NCBI RefSeq assembly: GCF_900101835.1
Contig: NZ_FNAF01000006.1
Span: forward strand, 1-64,000
Reading direction: 5' to 3'
DNA from: Peptococcus niger
GTDB lineage: Bacteria; Bacillota; Peptococcia; Peptococcales; Peptococcaceae
Length of the DNA: 64,000 nt
The translations under genes were made by a program, and so were the position numbers. This document shows positions 34,358-42,655 of this stretch, piece by piece. The notes beneath the pieces were generated by a model. The model had not been told where the DNA came from. It saw only the letters and a program-made list of their open reading frames with translations, and did not search any database. How positions within the stretch are numbered: the stretch's first letter is position 1; each line of letters opens with the position of its first letter.

Positions 34358-36787
34358 CTATTCACGAACGGTGGCCCCCAAATCACGACAGGCGGCAATG
34401 ATGGCAGCCATGTCTTTTTCCACCATTTCATCGGTTAAGGTTTGTGCATTATTTTGAAAGGCCAGGCTGTAGGCCATAGAGGCCATGCCCTGGGCCACTT
34501 GTTCCCCGTCATAACGGTCAAAAAGGGTCACAGACTTTAGGTCTTCCGAGGCGGCTGCTTGAATGGCATGAACGATGGCCTCATGGCTGATGGCCGTCGG
34601 CACCACCAGGGCCAGGTCCCGCATGATGGCCGGATACCGGCTGGGGGTAACAGCGGCCGGCGCCTGTAATTTTTGGGCGTAAAGGGGCATCAGGTTTAAT
34701 TCGCAGGCATAGATGTCCTCGCTCAAACCGTAATTCTGACAAACCGTCGGATGAATTTGACCGGCGACACCCAAGGGAAGGTCATGCCAGTAGACCGTTG
34801 CCGTGCGGCCGGGATGCCAGCTGGGGTCATCATCACGCACTTCCCAGCGTAAACCGTCAAGGTCTAAGCGGGCAAAGAACTGTTCAATGAGCCCTTTCAA
34901 GTAATAAAAGTCGTAGTTTTTGCGGCTGCCGAGCCAATCTTTGGCGCTGCCCCCTTCTAAGGCAATGACCAGGTGGTCTTCTTCAGTGGCCAGGTGGTGG
35001 GCAACCAGTTCGCCGTCTGCGCAGTAGGTATTGGCCAGTTCAAAAATGGCCACATCCGCCACTTGGTGGCTCCGGTTGACCCGGATCGTTTCCAAGATGC
35101 TGTGCAATAGGGTGGTGCGCATCACAGCCAATTGAGCAGACAAGGGGTTACCGATGGCAATGACCTGGCGACGGGGGTCATCAGGGCTAAGCGCCAATTG
35201 ATCGGCAAAATCCTCTTGAACAAAGCTGTAGGTCAGCACCTCATGCAGGCCTGCCGATGCCAAATGACGGGTAACCGTTTCCCGAAGCCGCTGCTGCTCG
35301 GTCAAGCCGCCCGGATTGGTGCTGCCGAACGGCAGGGTTTCAGGGATATTGTCATACCCGTAGAAACGGGCAATTTCTTCAATCAAATCTTCTTCAAGGC
35401 TGACGTCCATCCGCCAATCGGGCACTTGAACGGTAAGGCCTTCAGCATCCCGGGAAAGGAGTTTAAATTGCAGGCGGTCCAGATAATTGACCATTTCATC
35501 GGCCGGCAGGTCCGTGCCTAAAATGGCATTGGCGCGTGCAAATCGCAGGGGGACCACGGTTGCGGCTTTCTCGGCCGGGTACTTGTCCACCGCCGGGGTC
35601 ACCACAGTGGCACCGGCCAAGCGTTCAAATAAAGCCGCCGCCCGGCAAGCCGCCGTTTGTACGCCCTTAATCGACACGCCTTTTTCATTGCGAATAGACG
35701 CTTCCGTCCGCAGGCCCAAGTGCTGGGCGGTCCGGCGCAGGTTTCGCGGTTCAAAGTAGGCGCTTTCCAGGAAAATATTGCGGGTCTGGTCTTTGACTTC
35801 CGTATTTTCGCCGCCCATAACGCCGGCAATGCCCACGGCGCGATCCTGGTCGCAAATTAAGAGCATCTCCTCGGTCAAGGCCCGGCTCACCCCATCCAGG
35901 GTCACGATGGTTTCCCCATCCTTTGCCCGGCGGACGATAATCTCACGACCGGCAATGTCTTCTTCATCAAAAGCGTGCAAGGGCTGGCCGGTTTCCAGCA
36001 TGACATAGTTGGTAATGTCGACCAAGAGGCCCAGGGGCCGCATACCGGCCGCTTGCAACCGCTGTTCCATCCAAATGGGCGACCGGCCAGCCTGGACATT
36101 GAGCAGCCGGGTCCCGATGTAGCGATGGCAAAGTTCCGGCGCTTCAACCCGGACGTCGATGCCCTCATCCGCTGCCGGCTGCCCATTGAAAGCGATGTCC
36201 AGGGGCCGCACCGGGCGACCCAGCAAGGCGCCCACTTCCCGGGCCACATTATACACCGATAGGCAGTCAGACCGGTTCGGCGTCAAATCCAAGTCATAAA
36301 TCACATCATCTAAGCCCAGATAGGTCACCGCGTTCTCGCCCAAGGGGGCATCCGCCGGCAAGACCCGGATCCCGTCTTTATCCGCCGGCGCCACCAGGGC
36401 ATCGTCCACGCCCAGCTCCTGCATGGAGCAAATCATCCCATTGGACAAAACGCCGCGCAGTTTGGCCTTTTTAATTTTAAAATCGCCCGGCAAGACAGCG
36501 CCCACTTGGGCAAAGCAAACCTTTTGACCGGCGGCCACATTCGGGGCCCCGCACACCACTTGAACAGGTTCTCCGCTACCAAGGGAAACCTGGCACAGGT
36601 GCAAATGATCCGAATCCGGCAGCGGTTCACAGGTCAACACTTCAGCCACCACAACCCCGCTGATGCCCTTGGCCGGATAAGCCAAGCCGCCGATTTCCAC
36701 ACCGGCCCGGGTGATGATTTCCGCCAAGGCTTCAGGCGTTTCTGTAATGTTCACATATTCTTTTAACCAATTATAGGATACTAACAT
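34358..36787 (-). CDS. pheT: Phenylalanine--tRNA ligase beta subunit
   Basis: An 809-residue beta chain of the PheRS heterotetramer. Residues about 40-150 form the tRNA-binding (EMAP-like) domain ([23 protein letters not shown]). B3/B4 editing and B5 domains follow, and residues about 715-808 form the FDX-ACB anticodon-binding domain ([16 protein letters not shown]). The length is normal. It overlaps the end of pheS by seven bases, and the pair is controlled by the upstream T-box. Confidence 0.96.
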   Translation of the reverse strand: MLVSYNWLKEYVNITETPEALAEIITRAGVEIGGLAYPAKGISGVVVAEVLTCEPLPDSDHLHLCQVSLGSGEPVQVVCGAPNVAAGQKVCFAQVGAVLPGDFKIKKAKLRGVLSNGMICSMQELGVDDALVAPADKDGIRVLPADAPLGENAVTYLGLDDVIYDLDLTPNRSDCLSVYNVAREVGALLGRPVRPLDIAFNGQPAADEGIDVRVEAPELCHRYIGTRLLNVQAGRSPIWMEQRLQAAGMRPLGLLVDITNYVMLETGQPLHAFDEEDIAGREIIVRRAKDGETIVTLDGVSRALTEEMLLICDQDRAVGIAGVMGGENTEVKDQTRNIFLESAYFEPRNLRRTAQHLGLRTEASIRNEKGVSIKGVQTAACRAAALFERLAGATVVTPAVDKYPAEKAATVVPLRFARANAILGTDLPADEMVNYLDRLQFKLLSRDAEGLTVQVPDWRMDVSLEEDLIEEIARFYGYDNIPETLPFGSTNPGGLTEQQRLRETVTRHLASAGLHEVLTYSFVQEDFADQLALSPDDPRRQVIAIGNPLSAQLAVMRTTLLHSILETIRVNRSHQVADVAIFELANTYCADGELVAHHLATEEDHLVIALEGGSAKDWLGSRKNYDFYYLKGLIEQFFARLDLDGLRWEVRDDDPSWHPGRTATVYWHDLPLGVAGQIHPTVCQNYGLSEDIYACELNLMPLYAQKLQAPAAVTPSRYPAIMRDLALVVPTAISHEAIVHAIQAAASEDLKSVTLFDRYDGEQVAQGMASMAYSLAFQNNAQTLTDEMVEKDMAAIIAACRDLGATVRE

Positions 36788-37818
36788 AAGCCCTCCTTGA
36801 ACTGAGACAAGAACCGCAAATCGCCGCCGAAGAAGAGGCGCAAGTCATCAATACCATACTTAATCATGGCAATGCGTTCCACGCCCATCCCAAAGGCAAA
36901 ACCGCTCACCTTAGACGGGTCATAGCCCCCATAACGGAGGACATTCGGATGCACCATCCCGCTGCCTAAAATTTCCAGCCAGCCGGTATGGCTGCATACC
37001 CGACAGCCCTTGCCGCCGCAATTCACGCATGAAATATCCACTTCACAGGATGGCTCAGTAAAGGGGAAATAGGAGGGTCTCAGACGAATTTGGACGCTTT
37101 CATCAAACATCTGGTGAATAAAGCTCAAAAGAACCCCCTTGAGGTCTCCCATGGTAATGCCCTCATCCACACACAGGCCTTCAATTTGGTGAAACATCGG
37201 CGAATGGGTGGCGTCATCATCCCGGCGGTAAACCTTGCCCGGGCAGATAATTTTAACCGGTGCCAGGCCGCCCTTGTGTTCCATGGTGCGCACTTGTACC
37301 GGCGATGTTTGGGTCCGCAAGAGGACATTCGGGTTAATGTAAAAGGTATCCTGCATGTCCCGCGCCGGGTGGTCTTTTGATAAGTTCAAGGCTTCAAAGT
37401 TATAATAATCGCTTTCAATTTCCGGTCCATGGGCCACTTCAAAGCCCAAGCCGGCAAAAATCCGCTCTGCATCACGGATGACCTGGGTCAGCGGATGCAC
37501 AGAGCCCACCGGAAAGGCCCGGCCGGGCATGGTGATGTCAATTTTTTCCGCTGTCAACCGAGCCTCTAGCGCAGCCGAGGCCAATTGGGTCTGTTTTTCC
37601 TCCAATGCCACACCGATGGCATCGCGCACCTCATTGGCCAGCTGACCGATGATGGGGCGTTCTTCCTTGGAAAGCTTGCCCATCCCCTTTAAAATGGACG
37701 TCACCTTTCCCTTTTTGCCCATGTAACCAATCCGCACCTCATTTAGTGCGGCCACCGTCGTACAACGATCAATATCCGCAAGGGCCTCTTCACGAATGGC
37801 CTGTAATTGCTCCTTCAC
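36781..37818 (-). CDS. pheS: Phenylalanine--tRNA ligase alpha subunit
   Basis: A catalytic class II synthetase chain of about 345 residues. An N-terminal coiled coil precedes motif 1 ([21 protein letters not shown]), motif 2 ([19 protein letters not shown]), and motif 3 ([21 protein letters not shown]). [18 protein letters not shown] segment near residue 275 is common in bacterial PheS. The frame is open from 37914, but that region belongs to the T-box leader. A GTG at 37818 with AAAGGAGG upstream is the start. Confidence 0.96.
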   Translation of the reverse strand: MKEQLQAIREEALADIDRCTTVAALNEVRIGYMGKKGKVTSILKGMGKLSKEERPIIGQLANEVRDAIGVALEEKQTQLASAALEARLTAEKIDITMPGRAFPVGSVHPLTQVIRDAERIFAGLGFEVAHGPEIESDYYNFEALNLSKDHPARDMQDTFYINPNVLLRTQTSPVQVRTMEHKGGLAPVKIICPGKVYRRDDDATHSPMFHQIEGLCVDEGITMGDLKGVLLSFIHQMFDESVQIRLRPSYFPFTEPSCEVDISCVNCGGKGCRVCSHTGWLEILGSGMVHPNVLRYGGYDPSKVSGFAFGMGVERIAMIKYGIDDLRLFFGGDLRFLSQFKEGLC

Positions 37819-37839
37819 AGTAATCCTCCTTTGGTCAAT

Positions 37840-38085
37840 AAAAAAAGCGCCCCGTCCAAAGGGACGAAGCGCTCGCGGTACCACCCTGATTATTTCCGAA
37901 CTGTCGGAAATCACTTGCCGGCATTAACGCTGCCTCACGTCGGCACCTACCCGTCTGAAAGATTTCAGCGCCGACCGCTCCCGGGGGAAAGCCTCGGGCA
38001 CTCCTGCCAAAAGGGTCTCAACCCAGCCCTTTCTCTCTGTGACAGTCACATGCCTCCGACACCCGATCACTGCGGAAATTTACCT
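37840..38085 (-). promoter_or_regulatory. T-box leader of pheST
   Basis: Minus strand: the conserved T-box core GGGTGGTACCGCG (37874-37887) is directly followed by a terminator whose stem AGCGC...GCGCT runs into seven T (37840-37846). A long structured Stem I region lies upstream, with an AGAGAGA sequence. Uncharged tRNA-Phe is expected to favour read-through. The exact specifier triplet was not assigned with confidence. Confidence 0.93.
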
Positions 38086-38087
38086 GT

Positions 38088-38116
38088 AGTTTAGCACAAA
38101 TGGCCAGCCCGTGCAA
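38088..38116 (-). promoter_or_regulatory. Promoter of the pheST T-box transcript
   Basis: Minus strand: -35 TTGCAC (38111-38116), 17-bp spacer, -10 TAAACT (38088-38093). Confidence 0.65.
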
Positions 38117-38175
38117 GCCGAGAAAAAGCCATCCGCCGATGGCCCTTGCTGCGCCCGACCGACACCGCACCATTC

Positions 38176-38203
38176 AAAAAGCACCCGGCTTATGCCGGGT
38201 GCT
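38176..38203 (-). terminator. Terminator after the sulfotransferase gene
   Basis: Minus strand: AGCACCCGGC pairs with GCCGGGTGCT around a short loop, followed by five T, about 10 nt after the stop codon. Confidence 0.9.
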
Positions 38204-38213
38204 CCTAAACCGC

Positions 38214-40094
38214 TTACATCCGAACGGTATAACCGGTATCGTACCGTTTGCCGTCCACATCAAGGTAAACATCGTATTGGCCGCCTTCCAGGCCCTCACG
38301 ATGAATGTAAAATTGGAAATCGTTGTCGTTTTCTTCTTCAAAGGCCACACAAGCAGCGGTCACATCGTGGACCTCTGTGGGCACATTGTAGAAGTGGTCC
38401 TTGTCACCGCGCAATTCAACGATGACCTCGCTGCCTTCACGGAACATGGCCCGGAAAGCCAACCGGTCTTCTTCCAATTCCATTTTCAATTCATGAACCG
38501 CCGGTACCTCGCCGGCATCCTTAAAGTTGACCTTCATAAACTCAGAGCTGACGCCGAGAGATCCCAACAATTGCCCCTTGCCAAGCACCAGATTGGTCTG
38601 CTCGTCATAGAGGGACAGGCGACGCGCCCGGTAATAGTTCCCCCCTTCAACAATCATCCGGAATTTCACTTCATCGTTCAGAAGCTCAACCGTTTCACTC
38701 CACAGTCTCAGGTGAACGTGGGGATAAGAGTTCAAAAGGGAAGCCCCCAATACGTCCGTATGCTCACCGCGATAGGTGGCAATCCCGCCGGAATGGACCA
38801 TGTAATGCCCATCGGCGTAGTATTCGGTGTTGCAAATGTAGGGTGAGTAGAATTCTGCCCCCCGTTCTTTACCGTATTCCCAGACCTGTTCAATTTCCAT
38901 TTTATCTGTATCAATCCGGTAAATAACCCCGCGAGAGAAGTTATCGCCCGGTTGGACCCGGTTCTCTTCCTTCTTCGCCCGGTAAGTCCCATTGTCAAAG
39001 AGGAAGACATCACCATTCGGCAAGATGCTGGCGGCGTGCTGTTCATACTGCCAATCAAAATCGCCCTTGGTCACATTTTTAAAGAAGTATTTTTGATAGT
39101 CTTCCGGCCAGGTTTCCGGGTCACCGAGGATCCAGTTCAACTTGCCGGTGTCGTAGTCAAAGTTAATGACAGCGTCTTTATGACGACCGCTCATGGTAAT
39201 GGAGTCGGTCGGTTTATCATACCAGACAGCATTATTGTGGAACCAGTCATGGTGGTTCCAGTCCCCGGCATCGCCGCCCTCACGCGGCAGGATTTCTCTC
39301 AGATCCCAGGATTTTAAAATCTTGCCCGTCTCCCGGTCAACTTCTACAACATAGTCTTCCACCGAGTCTTCAAAGTCAAGGTCCGATGCACACAGCAAAT
39401 GCCCGTTTTCCATTTCAAATACATCATGGTGGAAGCCGCCGGGCAGACGGTACTCTTTATAAATTTTCCCGCTCATGTCCAGCTCGCAAATCCCGATGGT
39501 GTAATAGGGCTTCTCCACCGTCCGGTGAGAGGTGTATAAAAGCCGGCCATTCTCTGCTTTTTTAATGTCCCAACTTTGCAGGTTCGTATTCATCCAGCGC
39601 ACATCACCGGCATAGTCCACTGCAATGCTGCGGCAGGATTCAATCAAGGGCGTCGTTGCAGAAATAAACATCACATCATGACCGAAGTAGTCTGGTGTCG
39701 TTTCCATGAGAGAAGCCCGGTTGATGTTTTGTTCTTCAACCGCCAATTTCACTTCAGAAACACGGCCATCAGCCAGTTTTAATTCAATGGTGTTCTCATA
39801 GTCATCATACAAACCGTACACCGGCAACACGTGCTCTTTAGCCGCCGGGAAGGTATGGCCCATGTCCGCTTCCGGGGTTTTCCCCTTCACCGTCAAGGTT
39901 ACTGCAGTTTCCGTTTCAGTGGTAAAGCAGACCACTGCCGCCAAGGGGTTGATCAGGTACGGATTGGCCTTTACATAAGGCTTATCAAAGGTGTAATTGC
40001 CCTCGCGAAAGGCCTTCAAAAAAGCTTGCTCAGACTCATATTGCTCAGTAATTAAATGTTTGGTTTCTTGTAATTCGGTTCTCAAACCATTCAC
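38214..40094 (-). CDS. Aryl-sulfate sulfotransferase (AssT family)
   Basis: A 626-residue PAPS-independent sulfotransferase that would move sulfate from one phenolic ester to another phenol. The N-terminal domain (about 1-125) is beta-rich and the rest is a beta-propeller. Candidate active-site His residues lie in GGFHHDVFEMENGH (near 218), DWNHHDWFHN (near 285), YEQHAASILPNG (near 355) and HYMVHSGG (near 442). The Arg of SGRHKDAVINFD is also conserved-looking. No signal peptide is present (MNGLRTELQETKH), so the protein should stay in the cytoplasm, unlike the exported enterobacterial enzyme. It is a single gene with its own promoter and terminator. Confidence 0.88.
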   Translation of the reverse strand: MNGLRTELQETKHLITEQYESEQAFLKAFREGNYTFDKPYVKANPYLINPLAAVVCFTTETETAVTLTVKGKTPEADMGHTFPAAKEHVLPVYGLYDDYENTIELKLADGRVSEVKLAVEEQNINRASLMETTPDYFGHDVMFISATTPLIESCRSIAVDYAGDVRWMNTNLQSWDIKKAENGRLLYTSHRTVEKPYYTIGICELDMSGKIYKEYRLPGGFHHDVFEMENGHLLCASDLDFEDSVEDYVVEVDRETGKILKSWDLREILPREGGDAGDWNHHDWFHNNAVWYDKPTDSITMSGRHKDAVINFDYDTGKLNWILGDPETWPEDYQKYFFKNVTKGDFDWQYEQHAASILPNGDVFLFDNGTYRAKKEENRVQPGDNFSRGVIYRIDTDKMEIEQVWEYGKERGAEFYSPYICNTEYYADGHYMVHSGGIATYRGEHTDVLGASLLNSYPHVHLRLWSETVELLNDEVKFRMIVEGGNYYRARRLSLYDEQTNLVLGKGQLLGSLGVSSEFMKVNFKDAGEVPAVHELKMELEEDRLAFRAMFREGSEVIVELRGDKDHFYNVPTEVHDVTAACVAFEEENDNDFQFYIHREGLEGGQYDVYLDVDGKRYDTGYTVRM

Positions 40095-40136
40095 TCCTTA
40101 ATGGATTATGCCTTCAGCAAACCCTCATCTGACACA

Positions 40137-40192
40137 CTGCCAAGACTGGCAGCCTTTATATTGAGTATAGCATAATTCCCCTATTTATGGAA
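40137..40192 (-). promoter_or_regulatory. Promoter and dyad of the sulfotransferase gene
   Basis: Minus strand: -35-like TTCCAT (40187-40192), 17-bp spacer, extended -10 TGCTATACT (TATACT 40164-40169). A perfect dyad CTGCCA-N4-TGGCAG (40137-40152) lies just downstream of the likely start and could be a repressor site. Confidence 0.55.
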
Positions 40193-40259
40193 GACAATAG
40201 AGCTTGCATAAAATACGACAATACCGCTATATACACCGTCTATACAAGAACCCTTTCCC

Positions 40260-40300
40260 AAAAAAGCACCGGCCCCTCAAAAAGAGGATTCCCCCGAAGC
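40260..40300 (-). terminator. Probable terminator after the 35-codon gene
   Basis: Minus strand: an imperfect hairpin with a CCTC/GAGG tip and GC-rich flanks is followed by six T. Confidence 0.55.
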
Positions 40301-40312
40301 AAACCGTCCGAC

Positions 40313-40420
40313 TCAGCGCTTCCCGTTAACAAAAGCACGGTAAAGAATCCAAGCCGGCAACAAGCATACGGCCAGCACAAGGGTAAACAACCCGCCACCG
40401 GCTACCACTGGCTTAAGCAT
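40313..40420 (-). CDS. 35-residue single-span membrane protein
   Basis: A short gene found by reading the minus strand. AAAGGAG lies about nine bases before an ATG at 40420. The product is 35 residues, starts MLKPVVAGG, has one hydrophobic helix (about residues 6-28: Gly, Leu, Phe, Val, Cys, Trp) and ends in a basic tail (FVNGKR), then TGA. It follows the MerR/TipA-type regulator by about 36 bp and precedes a probable terminator, so it looks like the second gene of that transcript. No family was recognised. A positive-inside single-span peptide controlled by a drug-sensing regulator is the simplest reading. Confidence 0.6.
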   Translation of the reverse strand: MLKPVVAGGGLFTLVLAVCLLPAWILYRAFVNGKR

Positions 40421-40455
40421 CAATCTTCACTCCTTTCCCCAGACTAAACAACCAC

Positions 40456-41187
40456 TCACCGACAATAATAGGCCACTGCTTTAGCAACAAAAGCCGCCGT
40501 CCCCTTTCCTGCCGCATGGTCAATATTCTCTGCAAATTCACCACCGGAGGCATACATCTGACCAAGCCCTTTCAGGACTTCTGATGAGCATGGATAAAAA
40601 TGCTCCGAAATATAGTCTTGCAGTTTTTTCACCTGCAGCTGGACATCAGGCGCCGCAGGTCCTTGGGCCTGCAGTTTGCCAATGGCCACAAAGATAAGCA
40701 TCAGATGCTGCCATACCAACTCTTGGTCTTCAGATGAACGGTCTTTACTCTTTTCTTCAAAGGCCTTATATTCCAAGGTCTGGCCCCACTTTTCTTTAGC
40801 TTGTTGCGCATACCTGTCCATTTTTGTTTTGTCAAATACGCTAAAATCCATTTGGTTCACCCCTGATAATTTTATTTGGCGAGCAAAATCAATAAGGCGC
40901 TCAAGATGCTCTTTTTTCATGCATAAGAGCTCAATTTGCTGCGATAGCGCCTGATGCCAATCAAAATCAGGCGCATCCATAATGGCCTTAATGTCTTTTA
41001 GTGAGAATTCCAATTCCTTAAACAGCAAAATCTGCTGCAGCCGTTCAATAGCCCTATCGTCATAGAGCCGATAGCCTGCCGCCGTATGCGCCGTTGGCGG
41101 CAAAAGGCCTATCGTATCATAGTATTGCAGCGTGCGTATGCTCACACCTGTTCGCCGGCAAACATCATTTACCGTCATCATTGTCAT
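40456..41187 (-). CDS. MerR family regulator with TipAS-like ligand domain
   Basis: A 243-residue transcription factor. The N-terminal MerR winged helix is clear (MTVNDVCRRTGVSIRTLQYYDTIGLLPP, then AGYRLYDDRAIERLQQI), followed by a dimer helix. Residues about 120-240 resemble the TipAS antibiotic-recognition domain (AKEKWGQTLEYKAFEEKSKDRS...HFYPCSSEVLKGLGQMYASGGEFAENID). Such proteins bind thiopeptides or other drugs and activate their own operon. Several in-frame ATGs lie at the start, with GAGGGGG upstream. The only downstream partner seen is the 35-residue membrane protein. Confidence 0.88.
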   Translation of the reverse strand: MTMMTVNDVCRRTGVSIRTLQYYDTIGLLPPTAHTAAGYRLYDDRAIERLQQILLFKELEFSLKDIKAIMDAPDFDWHQALSQQIELLCMKKEHLERLIDFARQIKLSGVNQMDFSVFDKTKMDRYAQQAKEKWGQTLEYKAFEEKSKDRSSEDQELVWQHLMLIFVAIGKLQAQGPAAPDVQLQVKKLQDYISEHFYPCSSEVLKGLGQMYASGGEFAENIDHAAGKGTAAFVAKAVAYYCR

Positions 41188-41201
41188 TCCCCCTCTCGCT
41201 A

Positions 41202-41237
41202 AGTATAGACTAAGCCATCACGTAGCGTAAGGGTCAA
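41202..41237 (-). promoter_or_regulatory. MerR-type promoter/operator
   Basis: Minus strand: -10 TATACT (41202-41207) and an imperfect dyad CCCTTACG-CTA-CGTGATGG (41215-41233) placed where MerR proteins bind between -35 and -10. TTGACC (41232-41237) lies at the outer edge, but the 24-bp spacing is too long for a standard -35. Confidence 0.5.
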
Positions 41238-41352
41238 CCCTTTTTAGCAAAATTTATCTAAAAATCACCCGCCCTGGGACCATCTGCAACAAGACCCATT
41301 GACCCGCTAAGCAAGCCGGCATTGATTGCCGGTGAACTTCTGCTGATGGCAT

Positions 41353-41384
41353 AAAAAACAGGCAGCTTCAATGAAGCTGCCTGT
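41353..41384 (-). terminator. Original lysS terminator
   Basis: Minus strand: ACAGGCAGCTT pairs with AAGCTGCCTGT and is followed by six T. It now lies after the orphan tRNA-binding domain. Confidence 0.9.
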
Positions 41385-41389
41385 GGGGT

Positions 41390-41848
41390 TTAGTAGAGTT
41401 TAGCGCCTGCGGGGATGTGGTCATCCACCATGAGGAGGTGGAGTTTTTCTTTGCCCTCTTCTTGATGAACGGCGCTGATTAACATGCCGCAGGAGTCAAT
41501 GCCCATCATGGCGCGCGGCGGCAGGTTGGTGATGGCGATGCAGGTCTTGCCGATAAGGTCTTCCGGCTCATAGTAGGGGTGAATGCCGCTTAAAATGGTG
41601 CGGTCGGTGCCGCTGCCGTCATCTAAGGTAAATTGTAAAAGTTTCTTGGATTTGGGCACCGGGACGCAGTCCAGCACTTTAACGGCGCGGAAGTCTGACC
41701 GGCTGAAGGTTTCAAAGTCGACCTGATCTTTAAACAGCGGGTCAATTTCCACTTTGGAAAAGTCAATTTTGTCAGGCGCTGACGGGGCGGCGGGGGCTTG
41801 TATTTCTTTTTTCCCCTTGCCATCGGCCAGGGGTTTCATGGTTGGGAA
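41390..41848 (-). pseudogene. Displaced native C-terminal tRNA-binding domain of LysS
   Basis: A 149-codon frame opens with the in-frame Met of the LysS linker ([12 protein letters not shown]) and encodes a complete Trbp111/EMAP-II-like OB-fold: [37 protein letters not shown], and IAITNLPPRAMMGIDSCGMLISA. Its GC-rich codon use matches the resident genome. It is the original 3' end of lysS, cut off by the mobile element. AAGGGGA lies 11-12 bases before the ATG, so it might still be translated as a stand-alone tRNA-binding protein, though spacing is poor and the site could be hidden in a GGGGATTTTCCC hairpin. Confidence 0.8.
41757..41848. repeat. 92-bp direct repeat, copy at the orphan-domain end (attR-like)
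   Basis: Matches 45405-45496 at 91 of 92 positions. The single difference is A at 41802 against G at 45450. It encodes the LysS linker [12 protein letters not shown]...APDKIDFS. It marks one boundary of the inserted element. Confidence 0.9.
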
Positions 41849-41911
41849 AATCCCCTTTACTTTAGATAATTGTCTAAATCTCTATAAAAGTCTATTTTTT
41901 GGTACTTCTAC

Positions 41912-41992
41912 ATTTACGACAATTTGCTAACTCTCTATAAGTGCCTATAGATTTCTAGCAAATTGTCGTAAATTTGTCGTAAGCTGTCGTAA
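41912..41992. repeat. 18-bp inverted repeat and three TGTCGTAA repeats near the element end
   Basis: ATTTACGACAATTTGCTA (41912-41929) and its exact complement (41956-41973) form an inverted repeat. TGTCGTAA then recurs at 41964-41971, 41975-41982 and 41985-41992, with steps of 11 and 10 bp. Helically phased short repeats next to an attachment site resemble integrase arm-binding or excisionase sites. They could also be iterons. Confidence 0.6.
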
Positions 41993-42062
41993 ATTCTAAA
42001 ATATAAATTTCATCGCTTTTTCAAATTCCCCCATCTGTTCTACCTTAAAATCTATAGAATAG

Positions 42063-42110
42063 AAAAAGCCGACTACTGAATTAATTTTTGTTGTTTCAGT
42101 ATGTCGGCTT
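42063..42110 (-). terminator. Terminator after the DUF3847 gene
   Basis: Minus strand: AAGCCGAC and TACTGAA pair with TTCAGTA and GTCGGCTT around an A/T-rich loop, followed by five T. Confidence 0.8.
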
Positions 42111-42131
42111 AATTGTTTTGTTCATTTCAAA

Positions 42132-42285
42132 TTTTAAAAGTCAAGGGCGAGCCTTAGCGAGTTTATTTACCCTTGACTTTTAAAAAGCGAATGATTGTTG
42201 CTCCCTGCAAGGGTTTGGCTCCGCAGGACGCAAGCACCCTTTAGGGTGTATAATTGCGCCCTTAGAAAATCTAAGGGAGATTTGA
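42132..42285. other. Multi-hairpin non-coding region, candidate transfer origin
   Basis: A perfect 16-bp inverted repeat (42132-42147 and 42170-42185) encloses CGAGCCTTAGCGAG. Further short dyads follow: CCTGC...GCAGG near 42204-42226, CACCCTTTAGGGTG near 42236-42249, and CCCTTAG...CTAAGGG near 42260-42276. The block sits directly downstream of a mobilisation-type gene. Dense dyads beside Mob genes are typical of oriT regions, but no nick site was identified. Confidence 0.4.
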
Positions 42286-42299
42286 TTATTTTATTTTCC

Positions 42300-42590
42300 T
42301 TAATTTTCTCTCATTATTTTTAGTGTTTCTTTAAATTCTTTTGTCTTTGTTGCTTCTTCTAGTAGGATTTTTATTTCTTCATCCGTTAGTTCTTCTGCAT
42401 TTTCTATAAGGCTTTCTAAGATTGCTCCTCTTGTTATTAGCCTATGAGTTCTTTCTTTTCTTTTTTTCACTATGTCTTGTTTTAATATCTTTTGTTCTTG
42501 ATTTTTTAGTTGCCTTAGTCTTTCTTCTGTATCGTTTATTTTTTCTTTTATTTCTTTTGATTCTTGTCTTATCTGATCTAATTTTTTCAT
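42300..42590 (-). CDS. DUF3847 / TraD-like mobilisation accessory protein
   Basis: A 96-residue protein. The first 50 residues are a charged coiled coil (IRQESKEIKEKINDTEERLRQLKNQE). The RTHRLITRGAILES motif that follows is characteristic of small proteins encoded next to relaxases in Firmicute integrative elements (DUF3847, TraD/MobC-like). AAAGGAG six bases upstream supports the start. The expected relaxase is missing. AT-rich codon use matches the rest of the element. Confidence 0.75.
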   Translation of the reverse strand: MKKLDQIRQESKEIKEKINDTEERLRQLKNQEQKILKQDIVKKRKERTHRLITRGAILESLIENAEELTDEEIKILLEEATKTKEFKETLKIMREN

Positions 42591-42655
42591 ACTAATCTCC
42601 TTTCTTGTAATAAAAAAGAGATAACATTTCTGCTATCCCTTTCAAAGTGTCACAA

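Noticed and set aside
40187..40447. 86-codon plus-strand frame
   Set aside because: It is antisense to the better supported 35-codon membrane-protein gene and has no ribosome site.
41990..42062. Possible C-terminal codons of an integrase on the minus strand
   Set aside because: A short open stretch ending in TAG exists, but it lies downstream of a terminator and has no recombinase motif.
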